A stretch of 64,000 nt of DNA, from contig NC_079214.1 in assembly GCF_029633865.1 (NCBI RefSeq), positions 31,886,957 to 31,950,956 on the forward strand. Direction: 5' to 3'. This DNA is from Lampris incognitus (Eukaryota > Chordata > Actinopteri > Lampriformes > Lampridae). Every line of letters starts with the position of its first letter. Position 1 is the stretch's first letter. This document shows positions 11,721-36,190 of the stretch, one piece after another. The position numbers and the translations under genes are program-made. The notes below the pieces were generated by a model that searched no databases, was not told the DNA's origin, and saw only the letters and a list, made by a program, of their open reading frames with translations.

Positions 11721-13249
11721 TGTCTTGAATTTGTTTCTCTTGATAGGGTTAAAAAAAGGACTTTCTTTGTAAGAAGACGCTCACGGATGAACTCTTCTTT
11801 TTGAGTTTGGCCATTTTTCAGAGCATTCAGCACATCAGAGCACACCTCTTCTGGTACAGCAGCGCCTGAAGTCAAACTTGTCAAGGTTTGAGAAGTCTCA
11901 AGCTGAAATGGGTTGATGAAACTCTGAAATACTTCTATTGTTTGCTGCACTTGCTCCTCAGACCGATTGATTTCACGTGGTCTTAGATCTCTTTGCTGCT
12001 TCTCTGAATGCTCACCTCGGCTGCTAATCATATTCCACATGGCCTCTACAAACTCTCCTTTAGCATGGGCAGTCAGGATGTGACGTTGGCTGGCTTCATA
12101 ATTGCTGGTGATTCCACAGATTCCAGCTGAGTATGTTCCAGAACCCGAGTTTGACTTAAGCCATTTCATAGCTGTCTCCTCTATTGTTTTGTCAACGTGG
12201 CAGCGGTTGCCTGGGATATGTGATCTGGCTACACTGATTGCTCCAGCGCGCAAAAGTTTCTCTGAACCAGGATGTGTTTCCTCAATGTGTTCAAGAAAGC
12301 ACCCAAAGTATGTGAGGAATCTAGCATAATTCTGCTGATCTGAGCAGAAAAAGAGGTCTGGCATGATGTTTATGGCAGCTTTGTACCCATCATAGTCATT
12401 CATTTTGATTGCGCTGTTCATTGACAGGACAAGCCAGATGCAGTCCATGTATTCCATCCAAAACCGGCCAGTTTCTCCCAGCTCCCCCTTTCTCACTCTT
12501 TCTCTAAATGAATTGTATTCTGTTATGTGGTGAGATATATCAGCCGATGATAGAACTTCAGTTAGAGTAGATTCATTTGGGGTATGTTTTTCCAGAAAAA
12601 ATGTACCTTCAGCTGAGAGTGCTCCATGAGTTTCCAGATACTTGTCATAGAGGAGTCTTTCAAGACCTTCTAGCATCGACTTGTGTGTGTTCATAGCTCT
12701 GTCCCAATTCTTTCCATCAGTGACCCCAGCCACAGAGCCTGTGGTGATCAGTTTTGCTTCCAAAGCCACTTCGACCCATCCACTCCCTTGACAGTATCTT
12801 CGGCCTATACCGTTCAAGTAAGCTCCACAGCAATGGAATGTACCAATGAGGATGATGTGCTTTTTATATTTTTCAGGTTCATTCCATATTAGAGGGTAGG
12901 CTTTCATGCAAACACCTAGGTCAAATGTACTGATGGTGTACTCTTGTCCAGCTTCAGAGGATGCAACTTGGCTGCATCTAAGGCATTCTTGAATGGTTGT
13001 CAAGTCGGTTATAGGAGCATTGATCATGGGATAATACCCAATTGCGGTGAGGCATTTTGGAGAACGGCCAGTAACAGACACCCAACCTGACAGACCAGGG
13101 ATGTGCTGATCGCCGGAGTTGATTTTATGAGCAATGACCCAAATTATATCACTATCTGATGATTTTGAGTGGTATGTGGATGTGTTATTTGAATTGGATG
13201 ACTCCAAGTTAGCTGGTTCAGATCGTTTCCGCTTGTAGTAAGTTGGCAA
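11669..13249 (-). CDS. Academ-like transposon protein, central domain (526 aa)
   Basis: The longest open block. It includes WVIAHKINSGDQHIPGLSGW, GTFHCCGAYLNGIGRRYCQG, and ARSHIPGNRCHVDKTIEETA, motifs of a conserved uncharacterised domain found in large repeat-borne proteins of fish and invertebrates. The last ~50 residues run into a frame that looks spurious (SLWHQTRE). The next true block probably starts near 11720 in another frame. Confidence 0.65.
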   Translation of the reverse strand: MPTYYKRKRSEPANLESSNSNNTSTYHSKSSDSDIIWVIAHKINSGDQHIPGLSGWVSVTGRSPKCLTAIGYYPMINAPITDLTTIQECLRCSQVASSEAGQEYTISTFDLGVCMKAYPLIWNEPEKYKKHIILIGTFHCCGAYLNGIGRRYCQGSGWVEVALEAKLITTGSVAGVTDGKNWDRAMNTHKSMLEGLERLLYDKYLETHGALSAEGTFFLEKHTPNESTLTEVLSSADISHHITEYNSFRERVRKGELGETGRFWMEYMDCIWLVLSMNSAIKMNDYDGYKAAINIMPDLFFCSDQQNYARFLTYFGCFLEHIEETHPGSEKLLRAGAISVARSHIPGNRCHVDKTIEETAMKWLKSNSGSGTYSAGICGITSNYEASQRHILTAHAKGEFVEAMWNMISSRGEHSEKQQRDLRPREINRSEEQVQQTIEVFQSFINPFQLETSQTLTSLTSGAAVPEEVCSDVLNALKNGQTQKEEFIRERLLTKKVLFLTLSRETNSRQCLPQHLKGSLWHQTRE

Positions 13250-13273
13250 CTCCTGAGCAGGACTTTTAAATGA

Positions 13274-13669
13274 TCATTGTTTTTTTGGAGGTTGAGTGTT
13301 CGGATTAGTGTAGGCTGACTCTTGTGTAGGCTGTGTTGTGGTCAGGGCTGCTGCATCTGCACAGGACCCTTGATCTTGCAGGTAGATGCCTACAGCGGTA
13401 TGAATGGACCCTGCCCCATATACATCAGATACTAGCTGATCAAAATTGTCCCAGTCACAATGTAAGACTGCTCCATCAGGTTGTCTCTTGATAACATCTG
13501 AGTTGCTGATTAATGAAGCACTTTCCACAATTGAATTTTCCAGAGCCGTTTCAAGTTCTATTGAGTATGTGTAGGACTCACAGTGGCCAAGTCTATTTAT
13601 CAGAGTGGTGATGCTCTTGGATCGGAAGAGATGGCGTAGTGTCATACATAGTAAGATGTGTTTCTTCAT
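13274..13669 (-). CDS. Academ-like transposon protein, second block
   Basis: A 131-residue stretch including CDWDNFDQLVSDVYGAGSIH, followed by a TTQPTQES-type low-complexity linker. It is typical of this protein family, where the segment precedes the central domain. The border to the next block at 13249 is a short gap of about 25 nt. Confidence 0.5.
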   Translation of the reverse strand: MKKHILLCMTLRHLFRSKSITTLINRLGHCESYTYSIELETALENSIVESASLISNSDVIKRQPDGAVLHCDWDNFDQLVSDVYGAGSIHTAVGIYLQDQGSCADAAALTTTQPTQESAYTNPNTQPPKKQ

Positions 13670-13872
13670 CTTCCATTGACCTGCTGTAACTGCTCTGCAG
13701 ATGTCTTGAGAAATTGATGATGCCAGATTGTCCTCCCGATATGATGGCTTCCTCTCACCTCAGATTAGGTTTAAAACAAATTGGAAAACCTCAGAAGGAA
13801 TCTCCTCTTTTGGGTCAGGGAGATCCTGAGCTCTAGGAGGCCAGGGGAGTGGTTCAGAATTTTTGAAGGCTT

Positions 13873-14706
13873 TTAGGATTTTCTTGTGAAGATCATGGCT
13901 GATCTCTTACTCCAATCAGTAATTCCCATCTCATAAGCTGAACACACTGTCGTCTTCATAGATTCTTGGGATGTACAAAACACTAATGTGTCTTTGTATG
14001 GGCAAGATGAGAAGTCGATACTATCTTTGAGATCAGGACAGCATTCGATTTTTAGTCTCAGGTTATGGCTTGTTATCTGAGCAGGAGCTTCTTCTCCAAA
14101 TTGTCTCAAGGTTTCATTATACAAAACAGTAAGATGAGCAAGTTTCACAACCTGACCCTTTTGAATAACTTCTGTTTTTATATGAACATACACCCCATTG
14201 AAAGCTTTACTGATCATTCCCTTCTTTGTAGTTATTTTATCCGCTGCAGCTGTAGTGTCAGGCTGAGGTGCTCGCTTTACTAAGTACTGCTTGCGACAGC
14301 AGTCATGAAATTGAGCCTCCTTAGCAAATAAATCAACTCCCTGGATTTTGCACAACAAATCTTCATCACCTAGTTCCATAGCTTTTTGCTCAATATTTTT
14401 GTATGCATTTGATTGGAATTTCTGCAAGCTATATCTATTGCCAGAAGCTTGCTTCACTGTGCCACTTTTGCAGAATATGCAATAATTTCCAAACAAAACG
14501 GAAGAATCCACATGCTCATGTGTTGGTCTAGTAGCGTATTTTTCTGCTTGACAATTTCTTGCTAAAGCACGGTTAGCATTACAGAAAAAAATGCGTCGAC
14601 AGTTTTCATGATACCCACAATCAGCAGATAATTCATCAGGAATTGAGTCACAAACATCTGGCATGCCACCACAGTCAGACGTTTGTGTCAAAAGTTTGTT
14701 TTTCAT
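13873..14706 (-). CDS. Academ-like transposon protein, N-terminal cysteine-rich block
   Basis: A 277-residue open stretch with CGYHENCRRIFFCN, NYCIFCKSGTVKQ and FHDCCRKQYL, so at least eight Cys/His residues in zinc-finger-like spacing. The coding frame probably extends upstream to an ATG near 14902 but meets a TGA about five codons in. Intron or damage separates it from the next block at 13669. Confidence 0.6.
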   Translation of the reverse strand: MKNKLLTQTSDCGGMPDVCDSIPDELSADCGYHENCRRIFFCNANRALARNCQAEKYATRPTHEHVDSSVLFGNYCIFCKSGTVKQASGNRYSLQKFQSNAYKNIEQKAMELGDEDLLCKIQGVDLFAKEAQFHDCCRKQYLVKRAPQPDTTAAADKITTKKGMISKAFNGVYVHIKTEVIQKGQVVKLAHLTVLYNETLRQFGEEAPAQITSHNLRLKIECCPDLKDSIDFSSCPYKDTLVFCTSQESMKTTVCSAYEMGITDWSKRSAMIFTRKS

Positions 14707-15372
14707 GTCGTGGATTTCAGTAAATGCATTAAGTGGATCAGCCTTAGAAGAAAAGGCTATAAACTTAACATTTACTGTTCCCTTACAACCATGCAGAATG
14801 CAATTTCCCAGAGGTGACTGGGGCGGTGGCTGTTTCTTCTGCTTTGAAGAACTCTGGCAAGGTGTCCAGTCTTCATCATCTTGTCATCTCTTTGGCATCT
14901 TGACTGATTCATATACTGTAACAATGCAACCATCTTAAAATCAGTATTGCAATAATGAAATAGGGAGTACTATTCAGTGTGCCAATTCACATTGATTCAA
15001 ATATAATGCTTTGCATTACAATTATTTCTCTTATCACCTCAAATGTGCAGACTGATAGTATTCCAACTGTAGCTACAACACACCTCATGAATATTGCAAC
15101 CTCGCTAGCTTGATTGCAAAATTGTGCTTGCTAGCTAGCTAAAACTAAAGAGACTAGCTTAAATCATGTTAAGATTGTAAAATATCAGTTTAATAAATAT
15201 TCTAATCATTGTTACAATGCTTAGTCACTGGTCTAGAACCTAATACATACCTTCAATCTGCGGTGGCCTTGTGGTATTCAGGCTGCTTCTGATACAGCCC
15301 ACAGTTACTATGGCAATGGAAATTATACATATCTGCTTTTTTTCATATTTGAGGTACTGTAGGCCTATAGTG

Positions 15373-15858
15373 AAGACTTTCGGCCACAGCAAGAGTAATA
15401 TTTGAGATAGAAAGGTCATCTTGGGCTCAAATTGAAGCTTAAGAACTAGGGAAGTTGTCTATACACAAGTGAGGCATACATATTCATAAAGTGCTGAAGA
15501 ATAATAATTTTGATGATAATTTGTCAGGTGGACAGTACTTTTTTTGTCTTTTTGGGGATGGTGTGGGTGATATCTTAAAATTGAGTTCTGCGTCCCCCTA
15601 TGTATCAGGATACTCTCTGCCAAATTTCATTCTTGTATGACTATTTATGCCATTGTAGTACCTTAATACTTGCATGTACATAATTTCGCCAGGAACATGG
15701 CTCAAAAATTGGGTTTTTGGCCCCCTGTGGCCAAACGGGGCCGAGTTGGGGGTGCTCGTTATCAACTTCTGATGGCCCAAGGTATAGGCTAACAAGAAAT
15801 AATAGTGAAAAAAAGGTAGCAGAAAACATCCTGAGGGCTGGTCCTGGCTCCTGGCCTA
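15373..15858 (-). repeat. Right terminal inverted repeat of the Academ-like element
   Basis: Partner of 9095-9606. The inner limit is about 15373, where the shared GAAGACTTTCGGCCACAGC begins. Confidence 0.9.
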
Positions 15859-16584
15859 TACCATTTATTTACAGGAAACACCACAGACACACCATAAGAG
15901 CTGAAAGCAAAATAAAACATACAATCATACACTCATACATGCGACCACGTTTCCACCATAGCTAGCTGCCGTAACAACGCGCATAGCGCTGCTAGCATTA
16001 GCTCATTTAGCTAACTTCTAAATCCGGTTACACAAGACATAAAAATAACACCTCATAACGAACTCAAATTATACAGTCACGCTACACACATACCTGTTCG
16101 CCTTCCAGCTAGGTGCTAAATAAAAAATGATAAACAATATTCTTCACGAACAGTCCTTGGCTTTCTCATGGCATGCGAACGTAAGCCATTTCAACTTTCC
16201 TTCTCGTTTCTGCCGTCAACTTGCGCACGCACAGTAACATATAGAGGAGACCATATCAATGTTTTCACAATAAAAGGTATGTAAACAATAAAAGTACAAT
16301 TCACTATAAAATCAAATCTGGTACATGGCACTCTATAACAAATTCAATAGCATATAAGTCTAATTAACAAAGCACCATATAATAATCTCAATAACTTGTC
16401 TTAATAATATCAAATATAATATAAAGTAATATGGGTCATTTACAACTACCACTCTGCATTGGTGCCAACATGTCTGGCTGTTTCACTAGACTGAAAAGCT
16501 TGATAGTCATCGTCAGATGGGGGTAAGCTGCATAATGTGATAGGCAGAGTGCCTTAACAGGGGTTTGTATCAGATATTGTCTGT
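15859..16584 (-). other. il4r 3' untranslated and downstream region
   Basis: No gene is seen. On the minus strand an AAATAAAT polyadenylation-type signal lies at about 15865-15872, right beside the Academ-like transposon end at 15858. The 3' untranslated region may therefore end at or inside that element. The stretch near 15955-16000 is rich in GCTAGC-type words, typical of fish DNA-transposon flanks, but no terminus was identified. Confidence 0.3.
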
Positions 16585-30777
<14,193 letters not shown>

Positions 30778-30876
30778 TCCTCCACGTAGGAGCCTGGAAC
30801 CAAACAAAACGACATATGTGATAACTGCAGTCAGAGCTGCTGCTCACACTTAGGGTTCGACAAACACGAAGTAAAA

Positions 30877-31867
30877 GGGTGATTCTTCAATTAAGGGAGT
30901 TTTTCTATCCCCACGGTAGATTTTCAAGGAAAAAAACTTTTCCAAAAAAAAGACGTTAGAGAGGAAAAAAAGAAAGTGAAAAAAGAAAGTTACAGAAAGT
31001 TAGAGAAAAGTTAGAGAAAAAGAAAGTTTTCAAAGAAAAAAAGATATTAGGTTGTGTTAGCTACAAAAAAAAGATTTGTGTCTCAATGATGACATTTTAA
31101 TATTTTTTCAGTATGTTGAAAATTCAAATGTGCCAGAATTTCACTGCTTTTGGCTTGTCCCCAACCCAGACTTTTTACCTTCCCCTCTATATATAATAAA
31201 GTAATAAAAATTGTTGAATTCATTAAAGCTTTACTTTGCATTTTCTCATAATAATTTAAAAAGACACATTTCAAATTCGTATGGCTTATATATGTGCAAT
31301 TTGCACATTTTTTATCGTTAAATATCGTTGTCTCTCATACATCTTGTCACTACCATCACACCGAACATTTTAGAGAGCAATAACGTTTTTTCAAACAACA
31401 ATGTGGTTGCCATGGAAATAAGAAGTGCCAGAGGCGCATGACCAGTCATGGCAGAAACATGACTTTTTCATGTCCACAAATGTAATTTGAAGATTTATAT
31501 GTCTTGATCTGAGAGTATGTTTATTAGGCGTTATTACCAAACAAGTTACTAATTGAGTATTTCAGTTCAGACATAAGACATTTCCCTATATTCACGTATA
31601 TTCATTGTACATTGTATGCTAGCTAACAGGTTAGGTTGGCAAGTCTAAAGACTTGCCAACTTTTTCTCCAAAGATTTAAACTTGTCACTACCATCACATT
31701 TTGCAACTTTGAAAAAAGCATCACATCAAACTTATTTTGTAGGACGATCATAGCTTTGCTATTATGTTCCAGACCATTTAATAGTTTTGGAAAAAAAAAC
31801 AGATAGACATTTATTTATCTATTCAAACTTTCAAAAGCCGAAAGTGCCACAAATTGAAGAATCACCC
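30877..31867. mobile_element. Non-autonomous DNA transposon, ~990 bp, in il4r intron 1
   Basis: GGGTGATTCTTCAATT at 30877-30892 is repeated in inverted form, AATTGAAGAATCACCC, at 31852-31867. The interior is AT-rich without coding capacity and carries two CACTACCATCACA words. The superfamily and target duplication are unclear. It ends 14 bp from the donor of the probable first il4r exon. Confidence 0.55.
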
Positions 31868-31880
31868 CAAAAAACGTTAC

Positions 31881-31975
31881 CTTGTCCACTCCGTCGAGCG
31901 TGTCATCTAGACAGACTTTAGTATAATTATTTTCCTCGAGCTCAACAGACACAGCCACGAAAGTCAGATTTCATA
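31881..31975 (-). other. il4r: Probable 5' untranslated exon of il4r
   Basis: On the minus strand this stretch ends in ACAAG followed by a GTAACG donor just below 31881. The next acceptor, TTGGTTCCAG above 30793, opens the exon that carries the start codon 16 nt in. It contains no coding potential. The upper end (transcription start) is a guess at about 31975. Inference from splice signals and position only. Confidence 0.45.
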
Positions 31976-32110
31976 GTATGAGAGGCGGACTGCGCCTCGT
32001 TTAGAAAATGTGTGTTTACTGGAAAGGTTCCGCCTCTCCTTATTTCATGAGAACTAGTCCCCATTTCCTAATTTTACCCTGTGGGAGGGGGAACGAGAGA
32101 AGTCGTCACG
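31976..32110 (-). promoter_or_regulatory. Probable il4r promoter with STAT6-type site
   Basis: This is non-repeat sequence immediately upstream of the probable first exon. It contains TTCATGAGAA at 32044-32053, the TTC-N4-GAA spacing that STAT6 prefers. IL4R is a known STAT6-induced gene in mammals, so a feedback site here would make sense. The single motif match is weak evidence. Confidence 0.3.
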
Positions 32111-32189
32111 TCGGCAGGATATTGTTCATAAAATGTTTTATGGACCAGAGCAATCATTCGGGGAGTTTCTTTATGCATGGTCAATAATC

Positions 32190-32995
32190 CAGGTAAGGAA
32201 ATCACAGAACGTTGAATCAATTCATCTGGACACAACGTTTATTGACAGAAACGTTTATCACTCATTAAAGTTACCTCTTCAGTCTCAACTGACTGCAGGT
32301 ATCACACCCTTGTGAACAACACAGTGGCATAACGACCGGAACCAACGATTGGTTTCATATGCAAATTGCCGTGAGCATTAACTACGCTTTAAATTCTAAA
32401 GTTAAGTTTACTTAAAAAAATAAATAATCAGGAAACCGATTGCGCTTTGGAAAAGTACGTAAATGAGCTTAACTGTGTCAGGATCATTTCACATAAAGTG
32501 ACACAATTAAGTTCATTTACTTACTTTTCCCAAGTGTAATCGGTTCCCTTTTTTTAAAGTAAATTTAACTTTTAGAATTTACAGTGTAGTGTTTCAATGG
32601 CCATGTGTACTATTCACAGAGGATTGGGGAATAGCTGCAATCACAGCATTGTAAGATGGTGAAAGATGTGCTCTTAGCCCCCCCGCCCCCCCCCCCAGGG
32701 TCAGGGATGGTCGTTCCCTCTTCACATAGATGGCCTATTGGACTCCCCGTTCCTTGGACTCCAGCGTTCTTCCCTATCAAGGATGTGCACATCCTCATCC
32801 TTGAAAGAGTGGCCACTAGCGTGTAGGTGGGTGTAGACTGCGGAGTCCTGGCCTGACGAGTTAGCTCGCTTGTGTTGTGCCATCCTCTTGGCCAGCGTCT
32901 AGTTCCCCGATGTACAAGTCACGGCAATACTCCTGGCACTTACCTGCGTATATATTGCTCTGTTTGTGCCGGGGCACCCGATCCTTGGGTTGGAC
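32190..32995 (-). mobile_element. Penelope-like element fragment, interrupted by a MITE
   Basis: Minus strand, 32995-32600: LVQPKDRVP-type and GIY-YIG-region words such as DVHILDREE, in several frames. 32380-32190 is the shared 3' region with the hammerhead-like motif (CTGAAGA core about 32275, stem III ACGTTT/AAACGT). It abuts a Gypsy fragment at about 33000. Confidence 0.6.
32383..32589. mobile_element. Palindromic MITE, ~205 bp
   Basis: The outer ~95 bp on each side are inverted copies: TAAATTCTAAAGTTAAGTTT against AAATTTAACTTTTAGAATTT, then GGAAACCGATTGCGC against TGTAATCGGTTCCC. It is absent from the homologous Penelope 3' region at 29384-29400, which gives the empty site. No coding capacity. 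Confidence 0.7.
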
Positions 32996-32999
32996 CAAT

Positions 33000-33482
33000 T
33001 GACCTTTCGCAAAGTCCCGCTAAAATGGGTGCTCATAAGTCCCACAGCTTCGTCAAAGTTTGTGACGTTCCCCAGAGTCCCGAGCACACGATGACCCTCT
33101 GCTCCCAAGCAGTGTAGCAACAGAGCCGTCTTCCTAGCCTGGCTCACGTCGTCGAGTCCTGAGGCGATGATGTAATTTTCAAAACTATGTAGCCAGCGAG
33201 TCCATGGTACCGGAGGCTCGCCAGGTAATGCCAGGAAGGGGGCAGGTGGTGGGAGAGAGATATCAGCCATCCTCGTCGCCAATACTGTATTTAGAAATCA
33301 CGTCAGGACACAGCGCTGTCGCTCGACACAACCTCTACGTTGCATTCTTTATTTAGACTGACACAGCATCACAGGCAGACCCGATCAAACAACCCAGAGC
33401 CCGCAGGCATCACCAATCGATCCCAGCACAATAGAACATCACCAAATCAAATGCAGCACTGTCGATGTGTGCAGACATAACA
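33000..33482 (-). mobile_element. Ty3/Gypsy fossil, 5' end: LTR and start of gag
   Basis: Minus strand: about 33482-33285 resembles an LTR (TGTTATGTCTGCACAC at its start). It is followed by a GGCGACGAGGATGG-type leader and the gag start MADISLPPPAPFLALPGE with WTRWLHSFENYI, the usual opening of one fish Gypsy family. Cut off within gag, so broken; rather recent by its readable gag. No other parts are seen. Confidence 0.65.
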
Positions 33483-34410
33483 CCCGCCCCCGTTAGTTAC
33501 TGTTGCTATGCCCTTCAACCATTTCAGAACCATCCAGGAAGTAACCGGAAAACACCAAAACATGAAGGAAGAAATCAGCGCATTCCCAGAGAAAATAAGT
33601 AATGTATTTTGGAGTAATTCATCCTTAATATCGTCCCGTGAAAGGCAGAAGGGGTTACAGTATGCAGGAGGGATACATTCAGAATATTAAAAGTAAAACT
33701 GACTTGCGTGGACTCCGGGCTGCCGGGTGCGACTGTAATTGAGTGTAAAGCTTACCGGTCACAATCAAAGAATGAGAAACCCCATCAACTAATTCTGAAA
33801 CACATTGTGGACCAATTGTGCTCTTGCACTGTAGGGTAAGTTACATATTTCAGCTAATATTGGCATATTTTGATAATCCATTGTCAACATCACCGTATTA
33901 TAGTGTTGATTTTGACCAAAGCTCTCCATAGCGTTCTTTTATCCGGGCTTTTTCGCGGGGTACTGTATGGGCTCCTGGGGGTCGCAGGGTGGCCAGGGAC
34001 ATGCCCCGGGGCCGGGGGAACCGTCCCATGATTTTTTTAAACCATCGGACCAAAACCGGTATTTTCAACAAAATAAGGCAAAGGAGATGCCCCCGCGGGC
34101 GGGATGAATTTTCCGAACGACCGATCCACACCTTGAGCTCACGGAGAGGGAGAAACGTTTAAAATAGGCCGGATATGAGGAGGTCAGACTGGCCAGAAAC
34201 CATCCCAGCCGACCCTCCCCGCGGGTCTTTATGCTCTGAAATGAAAGGTGGAACCTGGCTAACATGTGACTAGCATAACAAAGTTATGTTAGTGGGCTAG
34301 CTATCATTATATCATTAAATTAGGTATCTCTGGACACAGACATAGCTGGTTACGTTCATCGGGTACATTATTAATTAATAATGTTATTTTGTTAGTCAGT
34401 AATACGTTGA
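33483..34410. other. Region without recognisable gene
   Basis: No coding exon or repeat terminus identified. 33940-34230 is rich in G+C and CpG (GGGTACTGTATGGGCTCC, CCCCGCGGGCGGG) compared with the AT-rich flanks. It could be a small CpG island or a degraded repeat. Nothing more can be supported. Confidence 0.2.
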
Positions 34411-34413
34411 TAC

Positions 34414-34680
34414 TGTAGCGAATTCGGGGGACAACGCTTAAGCATATCAGCTTCTTCACGCCTCAGGGCGCATACGCTTCCGATGGCCTTACGGTCGCCC
34501 CATCCCACTTCTGACACCAACGTAGCGAATTCGAGGAACAACATAACCACAGGAACCGCCGCGGCCGGGAAGCGAACCCGTATCGCCCGCACTGCAGGAG
34601 ACATCGCTAACCGCTCGACTAAAGGGTCAGATCCGCGAGCCAGCGGCCAGCGTGTCTTCTTATCCATGCACGTTACAGTA
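34414..34680 (-). repeat. tRNA-derived SINE, second family
   Basis: Minus strand: TTTAGTCGAGCGGTTAGCGA (A-box region) and GGGTTCGCTTCCCGG (B box) about 40 nt apart, followed by a non-tRNA body ending CGAATTCGCTAC. Copies of the same family lie inside the hAT at 39832-40215. Not a functional tRNA gene: the acceptor stem does not pair. Confidence 0.7.
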
Positions 34681-35404
34681 TGTTGATAATGGTAATAATC
34701 ATTGTGTGGGTAAAAGTAACAGTAATAATACGTTAGCTGTATTAGCTATCAATAATAGCTAGAAGCAAGCTTAGCTTGGAGCAGGCAGGTATTTTTGTTG
34801 ATTTAGGATGGATTAAGCGGGCCATGGGGTCTGCTATACTGCGAAATCTATTGCCGACATTGCGCTTCTTGCGTTCTGGGTTTCGGGAAGGGAAAGAAAA
34901 TTACACCCCCTCCAAACTTTTCAGATATCTAGTATCCGATTTGCAGATCCCATAGGCACACCGTTTCAGCATTTTGCTGTGTGTTTGAAAGCTTGACGGA
35001 CCTCTAGAAACCGTTGCTAAGGTGGGATTGGACAAGCACCGTTCTGGGGCGGTACTTTGCGAAAGGTCAATTTCTGGCACAGCGTGTTTTGGGGTTTTGT
35101 AAGCAACTGTATAGGACTGTAAAATATTGGATTATAAAAACAGTCATCCCTCTATTTAATTTTATATTTTCTTTTCTTAATTTCTGTTTATTTACTTACC
35201 AGATTCATTTTCACTGTTCACTGATTAGATCTACGCATGGAGTCTAGTTTAGGTGGCTATTACACAGTTAATCCTGTAGATGGGAGACTATGCCCACAAA
35301 TGGAAGGTCTCTGGTTCTGGTTAATTAGGTAGGAAACGTGAAATCGCCAGAATATTCTACACATCTGCATGGGTCAGACTTCCATTTGTTTGCTCAGGTT
35401 AATA
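34681..35404. other. Region without recognisable gene
   Basis: AT-rich sequence between the SINE and the Penelope fragment. Short open frames have no recognisable motif. Confidence 0.2.
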
Positions 35405-36190
35405 AAAACTGTGAAACTCGCTTAGACCTCCTCCTCTGTTGAGGGATGGTTTTTCCAGTTTCGCATAGATGGCTTCCTTCACCCCTCTTTCAAACCATCT
35501 ATCTTCCCTGTCCAAAATGTGTACGTTGCTGTCCTCGAAGGAGTGTGTCTTCTCCTTTAGGTGTAGATAAACTGCTGAGTCTTGTCCTGAGGAGTTTGGC
35601 CTTCTGTGTTGGGCCATCCGTTTGTATAGTGGTTGTTTGGTTTCTCCTACGTATAGATCAGCGCAATCCTCATTGCATTGTACAGCATACACCAGGTTGC
35701 TTTTTTGGGTGTGTGGTACACAGTCTTTGGGATGAACCAGTCTTTGTCGGAGTGTGTTGCTGGGTTTGAAGTATACCGGGATGCGGTGTTGGTTAAAAAT
35801 TCTCCTGAGTTTCTCAGAGACCCCAGAAACATACGGGATGACTATGTTATTCCTTCTGTTCCTTTTCTCCTCATCGCTCACCCAGTTGGTCTTTTTGGAA
35901 TGTGTTGCAGTTTTCACAAAGGTGCAACTGGGGTAGCCGCAGGTTTTTAAAGCTCCCCTAAGGTGTTTGTGTTCTTCCCGTTGGGCCTGAGTGCTGCTGG
36001 GCACATTGTCAGCTCTGTGTTGTAGAGTTCTGATGATGCCCAGTTTGTGTTCCAGAGGGTGGTGTGAGTCGAAAAGTAGATATTGGTCTGTGTGTGTAGG
36101 TTTCCTGTAAACCCCAACGTGGAGTCTCCTGTCTTCCCCAATGTGGACGTCACAGTCCAAGAAGGGCAAACTGTTGTTAATCAACATATG
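35405..36190 (-). mobile_element. Penelope-like element, end of reverse transcriptase plus GIY-YIG nuclease
   Basis: One open stretch of 262 residues: LPFLDCDVHIGEDRRLHVGV then YRKPTHTDQYL (RT thumb), the Cys-rich linker region (CVPHTQKSNLVYAVQCNEDC), and ADLYVGETKQPLYKRMAQH (GIY-YIG-type nuclease) with ILDREDRWFERGVKEAIYAK. 5' truncated where an L1 was inserted or joined at 36187. Confidence 0.85.

Larger units (their letters stand above)
9095..15858 (-). mobile_element. Academ-like DNA transposon with ~0.5 kb terminal inverted repeats
   Basis: About 500 bp at 9095-9606 is repeated in inverted orientation at 15373-15858, both ends opening TAGGCC. TAC lies directly outside each end (9092-9094, 15859-15861), a 3-bp target duplication. 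The interior, minus strand, encodes a long protein in several blocks: a cysteine-rich N-terminus, a large central domain, and a C-terminal block with an XPG/FEN1-like motif. Academ transposons are known for 3-4 bp duplications, a Cys-rich finger and, in one group, an XPG nuclease. The class assignment is inference; the ends are seen directly. Confidence 0.7.

Noticed and set aside
33940-34230. CpG island of a third host gene
   Set aside because: GC-rich, but no exon, splice signal or conserved protein could be read on either strand.
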